In this document: piece by piece, positions 10,773 to 21,547 of the stretch
Numbering within the stretch: position 1 is the stretch's first letter
Layout of the letters: every line of letters starts with the position of its first letter
Source: Dacryopinax spathularia
Taxonomy: Eukaryota > Basidiomycota > Dacrymycetes > Dacrymycetales > Dacrymycetaceae
Direction of reading: 5' to 3'
DNA length: 64,000 bases
Assembly: GCA_037974965.1 (NCBI GenBank)
Contig: JBBPFI010000007.1
Span: forward strand, 806,001-870,000
Position numbers and translations under genes: made by a program
The notes under the pieces: generated by a model
Databases searched by the model: none
What the model was told of the DNA's origin: nothing
What the model saw: only the letters and a program-made list of their open reading frames with translations

Positions 10773-11178
10773 TCAAGGCTTCGCGCCAGGCTTGTTATCC
10801 TGAGCGACATCCTGCACGCCCTCCGCCGCTTTCTGGCCCGTGCCGCCGATAGCACCTTCGGAGGTGAACAGCTTGCCGATCACGCCGTCTTTGTCGAATG
10901 GACCACCGACTAGACCGCATATATTTAGCGTTTGAGATTGGGGGGGGGAAGTTGGGCTTACCTTCTTGCGCAGCGCCTCCAATCGCGCCGTCCGCCTCGA
11001 ACTCCTTGCCGATAGCGCCGTCCTGCCCTACTTCAGCACAACGAACTAACGCCTTACGGGTAGGGCTTACCTTCTTGAAGGCTCCGGCAGCGTCTTTGAC
11101 GGTGTTAGCGCTGGAGGTATAGAGCCTCATGTGAGTGGGGTGGATCGGGAGAGAACGACGAAAGGCGAACATGGACAT
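10773..11178 (-). CDS. Small predicted mitochondrial protein, tandem copy A
   Basis: Three exons (11178-11071, 11022-10962, 10909-10773) encode 101 residues. After a presequence-like start (MSMFAFRRSLPIHP) and a linker (SANTVKDAAGAFKK) come two near-copies of a 19-residue unit: DGAIGKEFEADGAIGGAAQ and DGVIGKLFTSEGAIGGTGQ, separated by the VGGPFDK block. The tail is hydrophilic. No catalytic motif is visible. Presequence plus glycine-rich repeat suggests a small soluble or membrane-associated mitochondrial protein; the function is unknown. Exon structure matches the neighbour at 10014-10439, which shows a tandem duplication. Confidence 0.8.
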
Positions 11179-11770
11179 GTTTGCTCGTTCTGCTGTTCTG
11201 GTGGTTCCTGGAGGTGGACAAGGCGTTTCTAGAAGGTCCTTACGGAAACGATCCCCTTGACTTATATACGGTATGCTGAGGGCGATGGTTATTCGAAGGC
11301 CAGTTGCGCGCTCTCTGAAGCGTTCATTGATGACGTCCATAGTGCGCGCAGATCGAGGCACACCAAAGATCACGATCGCCTGAAACACTTTTATTTCCTG
11401 TTTCAACCAAATCTTGCATTCCATCGTGTAGCACGGTCTCGATCGAAAGCCTTTGATTCAAAAACGGATGATTACAGAGACACAGTACTAGTTACGAATG
11501 CAAGACTGGGTGGTTACAGATGTTTGTGTTATGGGTATGTGTTCGCACCGTCCTCGCACCGTCATCCATCCCCTTCCAGCCCCGCATTAACCAAGCTACC
11601 AGTCGCCTGGACCTTTCTTCCACTTTGCTTTGCTCATCATTGTTGCTTGTGTCGATGTGTGAAGGACAGCCAAAACCCAGAATATTGTGACAGTTGAAAC
11701 CCGAAAACGAAGATACAGTATGATACAGTTTGACGGAGTCGATGGTGACAGGGGTGAGGGTGAAGCTTGG
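11179..11770. other. Intergenic
   Basis: About 590 bp: upstream region of the small gene at 10773-11178 and 3' flank of the kinase gene. No gene or RNA was recognised. Confidence 0.5.
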
Positions 11771-13302
11771 TTAGCCATCTCCGACGATGCCCCAGTACAT
11801 CTGCAGCACGTCGGCTGCGCTCGGACGCTGGTTGGCATTGGGGGAGAGCATCTGGTGGAGTATGGCTTCCAGAGGCGTATCGGCATACTGGGAACGACCA
11901 CATCAGCTTTGAGCAATATATGGGAGAGGAGGAGGACGCACGTCAATCGCCTCAAACGTCTTCCCCAGAGCCCACACATCCACATCAAATGGGTTCACCT
12001 CTCCCATCTTCCCCTTTCCACTTCCTCCACCGAGCTCAGGTGCATCTCTGCTCCCCTCAGGCCAGCTGAATAGGGGAGCCTCCTCGTTCGATGGTGCATA
12101 AGGGTTGGAAGGGTTGAAGCGATAGCAAGTGGAGAAGTCGAGCAGCTCGTAGATGTTCCCATATGCGTGCTCGGTGACAAGGATGTTCTCGGGAGAGAGG
12201 TCGAGACAGGTGATGCAGAGCGAGTGAAGGTATGTCAGGTACTGGATGTATGCGTCAGTTTGGTTCACTATAAGAGCAGGGAATCTCGCATACACGTAGC
12301 ATCTGATGCATGAGGTTCGACTTCTCCCCTCCCCACTCCTTTGTCCAAGCTCTTCCGCATCTGCCGCCCAGATAAAGCTCTCTGACGTTCTTCTTCTCTT
12401 CCACACAGACCCATGCCCATCCATCCCGAACAAACAAGCCCAGGCCCTCGCTCACGGGGTTGTCGGGATGGTATCGCCGTCGCTCGCCTGCCAGAACACG
12501 GAGAAGCCCAACATCTGGCGCCGTCAGCGGCAAGCGCTTGACCAAGAGGGCTGGGTCGTCGACATGGGAGGGGCGGAAGTGTACCCATGTTGGCTTTCCA
12601 TCCGCATTCGTCCAGTGATATTCATCTTGTCTCTCGAGAAGCTGCAGGTGATGGGTCAGTGCATGATACTCCTTGAGGTAATACTAGGCGCACCTCTTCC
12701 ACAGAGTCTGGGTCAGGCATATGCCCTACATGCCCTGGACTCTCTGGCTCATCATCCCATTCGCCCTCAACATCGCTGCCAGTGCAGCTATAGCATCCAA
12801 CGCTGGCGGGCCGGGGAGGCAGGGAGTTCTCGACCACATTCAGCAGTTTCGATGCGAACTCAGGGGAGTGTGGGTCCAGCTCAGAGGCGTCGAGTTGGAC
12901 AAGGAATTGGCCGTCGTCCTCTCCCTCCCCTTCCGCTTCATCATCATCATCCACGCCTCCACCATCTTCCTCCGAGTCTACACGGCGGATCGGGGTCATC
13001 CCCCACCCAAATGCTCGTTCACTCCCTACACTACCGGTGCCGCTCCTCCAGCTGCCCGTTCCTGTTCCGCCGCTCGGCGGCCCAAGATAATGGAATTTCG
13101 GCAACCGCATGAGCGGCGGTCCCATCCTCGTAAGCGGTGCACCGAGCTCGCCAGCCCAGCCATGGTCGGAGAGGGTGCGGATGGAGCGGAGAGAGTGGGC
13201 GGAGCAGCGCTCGTCCCTCGAGGAGAGACCAGAGCCGGAGTGAGAGGAGGAGAGGCCGGAGTCGCCGGCGTAGATAGTGCGCGTGCGTGTGAGAACGGCC
13301 AT
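11771..13302 (-). CDS. Divergent protein kinase-like protein
   Basis: Four exons (13302-12694, 12641-12294, 12241-11942, 11887-11771), with introns of 52, 52 and 54 bp, give 457 residues. Residues 1-200 are Ser/Gly- and Asp-rich and look disordered. The kinase part begins near 230 with LLVKR (possible VAIK lysine) but shows no clear glycine loop. The C-lobe is well preserved: CLDLSPENIL (331-340, in place of HRDLKxxN, with the catalytic Asp and Asn kept), LLDFS (354-356 DFS instead of DFG), an APE motif (386-388), DVDVWALGK, and a terminal RPSAADVL helix. The fold is clear and catalytic activity is uncertain because of the changed HRD and DFG. This resembles basidiomycete-expanded kinases rather than any named kinase. 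Confidence 0.8.
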
Positions 13303-15911
13303 AACAGATATCACTCGGCCTATGAGGCGAAGGAGGATTGGTAGAGCAGTACAGTAGCACTTATATTCCTTGGTCGGTCAGCGGCGCGGGGCAGTACAGC
13401 AGCGGCGATGACAATAGCCGCGGAGCAGCACCTCCTCAGCGACGGGAGGGGGGAAAGGGGGGAAAGGGAATTCACACCGATTTTGCTCGTGCGCGAGCCA
13501 ATAAGTAGGTCTCGGGCGGTTCGAGCTCCTTTGTCAACTTCCACATCTTCGCGTTCTTCCTGCCCTCTGCCACGCCCCTTCGCCCCTTCCACCGCCCCGC
13601 CCCCGCGCCCACACGGCCTGAGCCAAGACCCCGCAGCGCACGTTATCTCGTCGCCATCTTTGCCATCTTGATCCTCTGATTTGATGATGCTTCTTTGGGG
13701 AACCTGCCCTCCGCCGGCTGGTCTGTGGGCGAGGGGCAAAGTTCTGCGGATGATGTGACGTGGTTGGCGCACGAATGGGGGCGGAGCATCAGTGGGACCA
13801 TAACACGCGGCCGAGTCACGAGAACCCCTCCGCCCCCTTAAGCTTGCCTCGTCTTGACAGCAATACATTTGGGTTATCTTACCCCGCGTTCGGAACTTTC
13901 CGATGGACATGCCTCCGCCCTTCGAGCTTGAGCTTGGCAGGATGCATACAAGCCAGGCCAAGCTCTGGGCAGGGGTCAATCCTCAACTGATTTCAGCATT
14001 GTTGTTGTCTGACAAGGTTCGGGGTCTAGACCATCCTATTCCCTTGCCTCTGCTTGTCGCCATCACCCAAGGATACTCACGCCAGGGTGAACGCCGCACA
14101 AGAACGGCTGCATCGTCGATCGCCATTTCTTCGGACCGGCCGCAATCCTATCCACATTGCTCGCCATACTTCTTCCACCTCATTTCTTAGCCTTCTTGTC
14201 CTGCGCACATTCATTCCACACCCTTCGCAACCCATTTTTTCTTGTCGTGCTGCTCGACTCCGCTCACCTGGTATACGTTCTGCCCTCCACCGGAGAAAAG
14301 AGCGGGCAAACTGTATAGAGGACCCTGCCAAATCAGACTACCCAATTTTCCGGTCCTAGAAGATTCGAGTCTTCTGCCGTTCCGCTCCTCAGGGCGCACG
14401 TTCTCTCTGAACTGGAGTGAAGGGGATGATCGCCTTGTAAAAGGGCTTTGGAAGGGGGGAGTTACCGGTTATAGCGTAAGCCCCGCGGAGCTTCTACCGG
14501 CGTGGAGGGGCCAAAAATCCCTCGGCTTTTCATCTTCCCTCTGAATGCCTTCGCAGACAAGGACTGATCGGGTCCATCTTGAAACATTGCCCCTTCACCT
14601 GTTGTCAGGAAGAACCAGCCACAGACTTTCTGACTTTGCCCCCCTTCAAGTGTTTCCATCAGGACCAAGTTGTTCCTATGAAGTGTCGATGCAAGTTGCT
14701 ACAAACTACTTTCGTTTGGGCGAGCAACAGAACACGCGGTTGAAGATGTCCCTTGACGAACGCAAGAACGCAGGAAGTTCCAGGAAGACCAATCGGCCGG
14801 ATCGCGACACCGTTTTCCGGTCGTACCCTGAGCCAGCAACACACCTTCTCCCTCTACAACACCCCTGAATACTCAAGAAAACACACCATCATGGTAATAT
14901 CCACTGTCCAGGCAAGCATGCAGGTGAAACAGCGGTGCCCGATGGACGCGATCGGATGCCGATAAATAGGCGGGCTTGATCAGGCTGATCGCCCCTATGG
15001 TGCGCGTCCCCTAGTTACCACTAGTCCCAGGAGCCCTACTGGAACACCTTAAAGCTCTCTCATTTTTCTTGCTACTCCCAATATCTCTTGATAAAACAGC
15101 TTATCTTGACCAGCTCTTCCTTTCTGTCAAATTACTTTGCAAAAATATGCATTTTTCATGGACTTATATTTTGCACCCAAAAATATTTGGACACTGGGTG
15201 GGAAGTAAATACTTTTTTGCCTCCGTAACACAGGTGAACACCTTAAAACTCTCGACAGCCCCTTTGAATAGGTCACATACTATGTGTTTCTTTCATTTTC
15301 TGACTTAATAGGGTCCATAAGGATGCTCGGAAGGAAGTGAGAATACGTTTTTTCATTTTTATTCTCCGAAAAATTTGGACAGGGTGGTGGCGTTTAGAGA
15401 CCTCGCACCATATCTTTGTCGGGTCGTCCATCCTTTATGCTGTCTCTGTACGTAAGCCCCTGTTGCTTCAGCAGCGAAAGCCCGATTAATGACTGTTCAT
15501 GCAGATCATTGGTTTTGCTGATTTGTCCTGATCCGAAAGTGTGATGTGGAGCGGAGAAGTGCTTGGCAACCCGCCTGAAGTCCAATCGTTTTACGAAGCC
15601 GCTCTGCTGGAACCCGCTTACTCTGGTCAATTTCCCCATGGGAATGCTCGTCCTGCCAGCACACTGCATGGCACAACAACACCTGAGGTCTAGTGCATAT
15701 TCTTGCCTGCCGGCGGAATGGCTGTACCTTGCTGGCGTCTTGCCTCAGTAACTCATGTAGAAGAAGGCGGAAGACGCTTCCGCAAGGCGCTGGCTTCGCG
15801 AAGCATTGCCCTTATCGTCATTCCGCAAACCTTGAATTATGGGTCTGTTGACTTGCTTGGACGACTACCAATTTCCGCTTGCTATCCATCTCGTCCTCCA
15901 ACTCCGGGAAT
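13303..15911. other. Long divergent intergenic region
   Basis: This 2.6 kb region separates the kinase (minus) from the Atg22-like gene (plus). No open frame in it has a recognisable motif. GC content falls sharply around 15.05-15.4 kb, where a degenerate duplication lies (separate entry). The distal ends must contain the two promoters. Confidence 0.5.
15040..15400. repeat. AT-rich degenerate direct duplication (unit about 190 bp)
   Basis: Two blocks recur in the same order: gaacaccttaaagctct (about 15041) and gaacaccttaaaactct (about 15237), then aaaatatttggacactgggtgg (shortened: tttggacac, about 15187) and tttggacag (about 15371). The segment is much richer in A/T runs than its surroundings. 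It could be the remnant of a small DNA transposon or a duplicated AT-rich spacer; no transposase and no target-site duplication was found. Confidence 0.45.
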
Positions 15912-18202
15912 ATGGCTGCGACTGATATTACGACTGAGACGATTGGTCTGGACATGAAGGATGAAGGAGGCCTGAAGGTATCCCCAGCGGAAGAAGATAA
16001 GGAAGTCCAACTGGCAATCGACCGCCGCTATACCACATCCCGTGCGGAACTCTGGTACATTTCCTTCCCAATCCTGTCTCTGGCAAGATCCGACACATGA
16101 GCTGCACAGGGCATACTACATCTACTATATCGGCGACAACGGTCTAGCAGGGCTGAACTTCGGCCCGTCGCAGTTCCAGAACTTGCTGTATCTTGCTGGG
16201 TGGGATCAGTCGGATCCTACGAGAGACACTCCTTGTGTGGGGAATGCGGTTTGCGTATTGCCCTTTGCTGGTACTGTGCGGGATGGTGAGTTTATATGCG
16301 CATATATGCCGGAATTGGACTGATGGATGCAAGTGAACTCCATTGTTTTGGTCGTAAGTTGCCAAATTCCATTGAATAGCAAGTAAACAACCTGGAATCG
16401 GTAGACAAATGGGATCTCCTTTGCCATACAAGCTGTATTATTCATCCGTAAGTACGCATGTGATGCGGCAGTTGCGGTCTCGCTAATCTCGTCCTAGTCA
16501 TCGGTGCTTGGGCGGATTATGGAACATGGCGACCAAACATCCTAATAACCTTCACGGTTGTCGCTATTGCGGTCAGCTTTGGCTGGCTCGGTGTGGCTGA
16601 TCCGTCGAAGTGGCAAGCCGGTGTGGGGCTGTACATTGTTGGTTGTAGGTGCACTTGCACTTCCGGGGAGGCACGACTGATTTCAATCAGTGATCACATA
16701 TCAAGGGACGATCACCTTCTGGACGGCTGCCTTTCCCGCGCTTGCGCGTGATTTGCCACATGTGCAAGAAGAGAAAGCACGCCTGGCGCAGGGTGAGACC
16801 ACTCGGGAAGCCTACGAGCTCACCGAGTCGCTCGCTCGGAACATGGTCCAAAACATCGCCTTCGCAGTCCAGTCAGCCGGAGAACTCGTAATTCTCGCAA
16901 TAATGGTCGGCATCCTCAAAGGCCTGCACTCGGACGACAGCACACAGAACAATACCTGGGCGTTTTCGGTTGTTGTCGCTTATGCTGGTGGAGTTTGGCT
17001 GCTATGCGCTTTGCCCTGGTTCTTCCTTGAGAAGCGAAGACCGGGGAACACGTTGCCGTCGAAGGCATCCATGATGACAATTGGCTTCGTCCAGACCTAT
17101 GTTGCTTTCCGCCAATGTTTGAAGATCAAGCAGACGTTCATCTACCTTGTGTTCTACTTCCTGATGTGAGCCTGTCTAACAAGTGTTCTGAGCCCGCAGA
17201 CTACTGACGAACCGGCAGGGGAGATGCTCTCAACACGACTGTAACCGTTATTGGAACAATCCAAAATGAGTCGGTAGTTTCTATTCTAGGCAAGATGGCG
17301 CATTGATCTTCACTGTCAGGCTCGTCTACTACTCGACGCTGCAGCTAACCTACTTGCTTATCGTTGGCATATTCACCCAATTGGTTGGCATCTAGTAAGT
17401 CCCCGTTCTCACCGTTCGTTCTCCTGAGTCCTGACTGACCGCGGGCAGTGCCTTCTGGAGAGTACAGAAGTATTTCAAGCTGTCAACTAAGACTGTAGGC
17501 ATCACTCCCTTATAAATACGTATACGTGGTCTGATCGGGAACGTCAGATGCTACTCTTCAATTGCGCATGGAACATCGTACTTGCACTCTGGGGTCTAAT
17601 TGGCGTCTGGACGCCAAACTTTGGGTTCAAGCACGTCTGGGAGATCTGGGCGTATCAAGCTTACTATGGTAGATCGAGTTTGTATTGGTGCGTACTTGAA
17701 CGGGCTGACGATTATAATAGGACTGATGGTCTGCCCCTGGTACGCGTACTCCATGACCTTCGTGTCCGAAGTCATTCCCCACGGCAAGGAGTTCCTCTTC
17801 TACGCCTTGTTCTCCATAGTGAGTTTCTTCCCATACGCCCGTGTTGAGGGCTATACCAATTGATTGCGTCTACATTGCTAGATTGGCAAAACATCCTCGT
17901 TCATTGGACCATTCGTTAGTTCAGCCATCATCGATCGCGCCAATGGAAACAATAGCATGGCTTTCGCTTTTCTGTTTGGCTTGGTGAGCTTCTCGTTCTC
18001 CTTTTACGAACTCGCTGACACAGTCATCCAGGCGGTTCTGTCCACCATGATACTCAGCATCATCGACGTGCCGAAGAGCAAGCTGGAATGCGAAGCGTTC
18101 TTGCAAGCTGAGGTAGGTGTTATACGCCAGTGGGAGCAGGCTGTGCTGACTGATGGTACGAAGGCCGAACAAGAGGGACTGACCGAGAAGAACGGCTCAT
18201 GA
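15912..18202 (+). CDS. Atg22-like vacuolar transporter
   Basis: Fourteen exons (15912-16054, 16110-16285, 16334-16353, 16405-16447, 16498-16641, 16691-17165, 17219-17269, 17320-17394, 17449-17494, 17548-17668, 17721-17818, 17882-17983, 18032-18112, 18164-18202) give 537 residues. Atg22 proteins are multi-pass vacuolar permeases that release amino acids after autophagic breakdown. Family signatures are YYIYYIGDNGLAG, FGPSQFQNLLYLAG, WADYGTWRP, TFWTAAFPALARDLP, GDALNTTVTVIGTIQNE and GKTSSFIGPF, spread over about 12 hydrophobic segments. Exon 3 is only 20 nt. The donors after exons 5 (gttgta) and 7 (gtcggt) are weak but are the ones that keep the family sequence. Intron 2 contains a perfect TATATGCGCATATA palindrome. 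Confidence 0.88.
16293..16306. promoter_or_regulatory. Perfect palindrome TATATGCGCATATA inside an intron
   Basis: This 14-bp perfect inverted repeat lies in intron 2 of the Atg22-like gene, eight bases after the donor. Partial copies of the same motif occur in introns of many other genes of this window (see findings). Role unknown. Confidence 0.5.
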
Positions 18203-18820
18203 GCGGGATGCTCATGGTAACACGCCGAAGGGTCGGGCTCCCTACGAATTTCATCCAGACCGCGCAGCGTGAACGTACTTGCGGGGAAATCGGTCAAGCC
18301 ACACGAATACCCTTGCGTGCGATTTAAGAAGAGGGAAGGATCTTGTTGGTTGGCACACAGATAGAACGAGACGATGAAATGTATTATGGTAGCATGCGAT
18401 TGTGTAGCCGGAACATAAGCCCACGGACTTTTGTGCAGAAAGAAACGAATCAAGCGCGATCAAAGAAAGGAAAGAAAAAGAGAGATCTTGACTTGTCAGA
18501 AGCAAAGGCAGGAAAGAAAGGTGGTACGCTATAAGAAGGGAAAAGGGGTCATTTGCTTTGCTACATTTCGCATTTCGTCGGACGGCATCAATATCGCACA
18601 GGGGTTGAAGATGGCAAGACGGGGCGAGTACGAAAGGTATTAGAGGGCGCGGGTGCGGGCCGAAGTAGGAGGAGATGGGAAGTGGGGGATGTGGACCAGG
18701 AAGGACCGGAACAGAACCGAGATCGGAAACCGACAATGTACACCGGGGGATATGCTTCAAGAGACCTCAGAAATAGAGGCTAGTCCGTAATCGAATCGAG
18801 ACGAGACGGAACGGACAGAA
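18203..18820. other. Convergent intergenic region
   Basis: 618 bp between the stops of the Atg22-like gene and the trehalase. A purine-rich stretch (18.43-18.53 kb) is present. Nothing else was recognised. Confidence 0.5.
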
Positions 18821-21547
18821 TCACTGCTGAGATTGCTTCTGGTTGCCGTCGATATTGTCCGCCTCCGTATGCTCCAGCGTAAGCGCAACGGGCTGGGCAA
18901 CAGCAGCGAGCTTCGCCCGATCTGCGTCTGTCAGACCGGGGTCGCGTCGCCTGAAGAAGACTTCCGGGCTTGTGCATGCTGCTACTGCGCGCCGCATATG
19001 TGTCGTGAGGTAGTGAAGACCGACTTGGTAGGCGGCGTTCATCCACCCGAAACCTTCACGGGGGACCATCTTGAAGTCGATACCTTGGTTGCCGTATTCG
19101 GCGTCCACGAGGTGGGAGAGCTTCACAGCGTCGAACTGGAATCAAATGTCAGCTATATGCGCAACCAAATGGAGGGTTTGAAAACGGACCTTCTCAGGTA
19201 CGACACCGTTGAAATCGACAAAAGCAGTCGTCATCATATACAACCACCGGTAGGCGAGCCGTTGTGCCACATCCAGGTATCCATACCGCTCCAGCCCGAC
19301 CCACGCCATGATCTGGTGCGGTGGCCACGCGTAAGGGTAGTCCCACTGCCGGTTTGGCCTATCGAGTGATATCCTGCCCCTGCTCTCCTCAGTACCGCTC
19401 ACAAGCCCACCAAGCACCTCGAACTTCGGCAATGCGTACTGCACCAGCTTCCAGGCTTGGTCTTCGCTCGCGCATCCGGCCCAGAGCGCCCAGAAACACG
19501 TCGCGGACTCGTACACGCTTTGTTTTTCTTGAACGGTGTCGTAGTCGAAGTACATCTTCTTGCCCTCGTTCCAGAGATACTGGTCGATCCGCTCTTTACG
19601 GAAGTCGGCACGGCGGAACCATTCTTCGCTCGTCTGCTTGCGCGAAGTGGAGCGCGGCCATTGGTCGACGGGGACAGCGTACGTTTCGGGTGTGGGGGGG
19701 AAGGGGGTGAGGGGGAAGTCGTCTTCGAGCTCGAGCTCGTCGTCGAATACTTCCAGGATGGCAGAACCGATGTCGATCTCGTATTTGTACAGGAGGGAGT
19801 TGAGGTCGATCGTAGCCAGGTTCGCGCACCGTTTCTCGAACCGGTAGGTCGTGTCGTGCCCTGACTCCCGGACGGCACGATCGTGAAGGAAGTACTCGTC
19901 CAGCTCGGGCTCCTTAATCTCTTCATTGTTGTACTTCTCCTGGAACTCGTTGATGGAAATGCCGTGCTTGTGCGCGTATGGCTCCAGGATATGGATGAAA
20001 TGGGACGCTTCCGTCTCTGGTGGGATACCCACTCCAGGAGGTCGGTAGCGCGAAAGACCAGTCACAGGCTCAAGTCGTGGCTCGGCCATCCAGATGGTAT
20101 GGTAGTCTCGGATAGCAGCCTGGATCGCCCGCTTGAGCCAGAGCTTGCGCTCAGGCGTCTTCTCGCTCTGGTTGTAGATCTGCAGGGCCATGTCCGTCAG
20201 GAAAGGTGGCTGGGTCCGACACAAATACTGCGCATATATTGTCAGACAAGCAAATACGGAAGGAGAGTACGTGACGTACGTAGGACCGGCTGCCGTTGAG
20301 AACTTTGTTGTAGTGCTTGATTTCAAATACGAAGTGTTCCACCAGGTTCTGCGCCATCTCCACCATACCGTCGACCAGTAGACCAAGCGAAATGAAGTAG
20401 GAGTCCCAGTTATACAACTATATGCGCTTCAGTCTACCTTGCGACAACCTACGTATTAACCATGCTCACCTCGTTGAACCGTGCACCGGGCACGACGAAC
20501 GGAATACCCTTCAGAGTCTTGTTCCCTTGCTCGTCCACCGCCTCCCGCATCGCCAACGCCAGAATACCCGGCTTATCATTCAAGCTCTTCACATAATGCG
20601 GATCATCGCAGTTCTCCTGCAGCATCTCGACCTGCAGCCTTAAATGCGGCTTCTCCTTCGCCACCTTCCGGTAGTACTCCGCCATCTCTGGGCATCCATG
20701 TGGGATATAGATACGAGGAGCGACGTTCCGCGTCCGGTTCTTCGGGTCGGCGCAGATGATCTCGAGCCCGTCGCCGTCGATTCGCCGGGTTAAGGCGTGC
20801 CAGAAAGAGAAACGGATCATTCGGCTCAGCCGGTCGACGGGGTTCTCGGTGAGGCGCGCTTCGTCCAGGACGATTCGCTTGCGGCCGTGGTCTCGTGCGA
20901 GAGCGAGCTCTTGCAGGAGGTTGGAGAGCATGTATGTTCCCTTAAAGCAAGACCATTTAGTCATTGAGCCCGTTTTCTCGGACTAGGTGGCTACATACCC
21001 GGATATCAAAACTCTTGTAACCATTGCTCGTCGCCGTACCCAGCGTGAGCACCTTGGGACCCGAGTCCGTAATGCTGATCTGCGCGTTCGGTCAGAACAG
21101 CCTCTTCAGGCTGAACCTAGAAAGAACGCACCTGGAAGTCGCCATCCGTATCTTCCTGCTCGAGAATAAGGCGAATCGTGTCCTCCACATCGATCAGGAA
21201 CTTGCGCCCGCCAGAAGAGGGCTTGTCGTCTACCCAACCAGGTCAGTACCGATACGGTACGCATAGATAGATGGAGGAGCACTTACCATGCGACATGCGA
21301 CGCCTTCCGCTCTCCGCTGCTTGCCTGCGGTTCATATGCGCAGCCTGTGTGCATGTCAACACCTCGACTATAGCGAAGAGGCAGGGAAGTTACGCACATT
21401 GGAGAAGGTCCTAGACCGAGTGGAGAGGTTCGCGCTCGACCCTCCGTAGTAGGTCGCCGCATCTGCGTTCACTGCTGGGATATGGTGCGACGCCTCCGGA
21501 TCGTCGTAGTAGATGATCTGCGAGGGGGTGGGGCGCGCAGAGGCCAT
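18821..21547 (-). CDS. Neutral trehalase (GH37), Nth1 type
   Basis: Eight exons (21547-21398, 21344-21287, 21229-21132, 21079-20999, 20940-20470, 20417-20280, 20227-19190, 19135-18821) encode 782 residues, the usual length for cytosolic neutral trehalase, which splits trehalose into two glucoses. The catalytic domain has both family signatures: [15 protein letters not shown] and [12 protein letters not shown]. The N-terminus has an RRRMS site (Ser68), a PKA-type phosphosite as in yeast Nth1, and a calcium-binding-like loop EDTDGDFQ (95-102) inside [10 protein letters not shown], matching the Nth1 Ca2+ segment. This suggests control by PKA/14-3-3 and calcium. The start at 21547 ([10 protein letters not shown]) is chosen; an open frame continues upstream but is low complexity. 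Introns 5, 6 and 7 each carry the tatatgcgc motif. Confidence 0.94.

Noticed and set aside
12640-12693. 22-nt intron ending at the first AG in the kinase gene
   Set aside because: Too short for splicing; the 52-nt version ending at ctgcag keeps frame and typical length.
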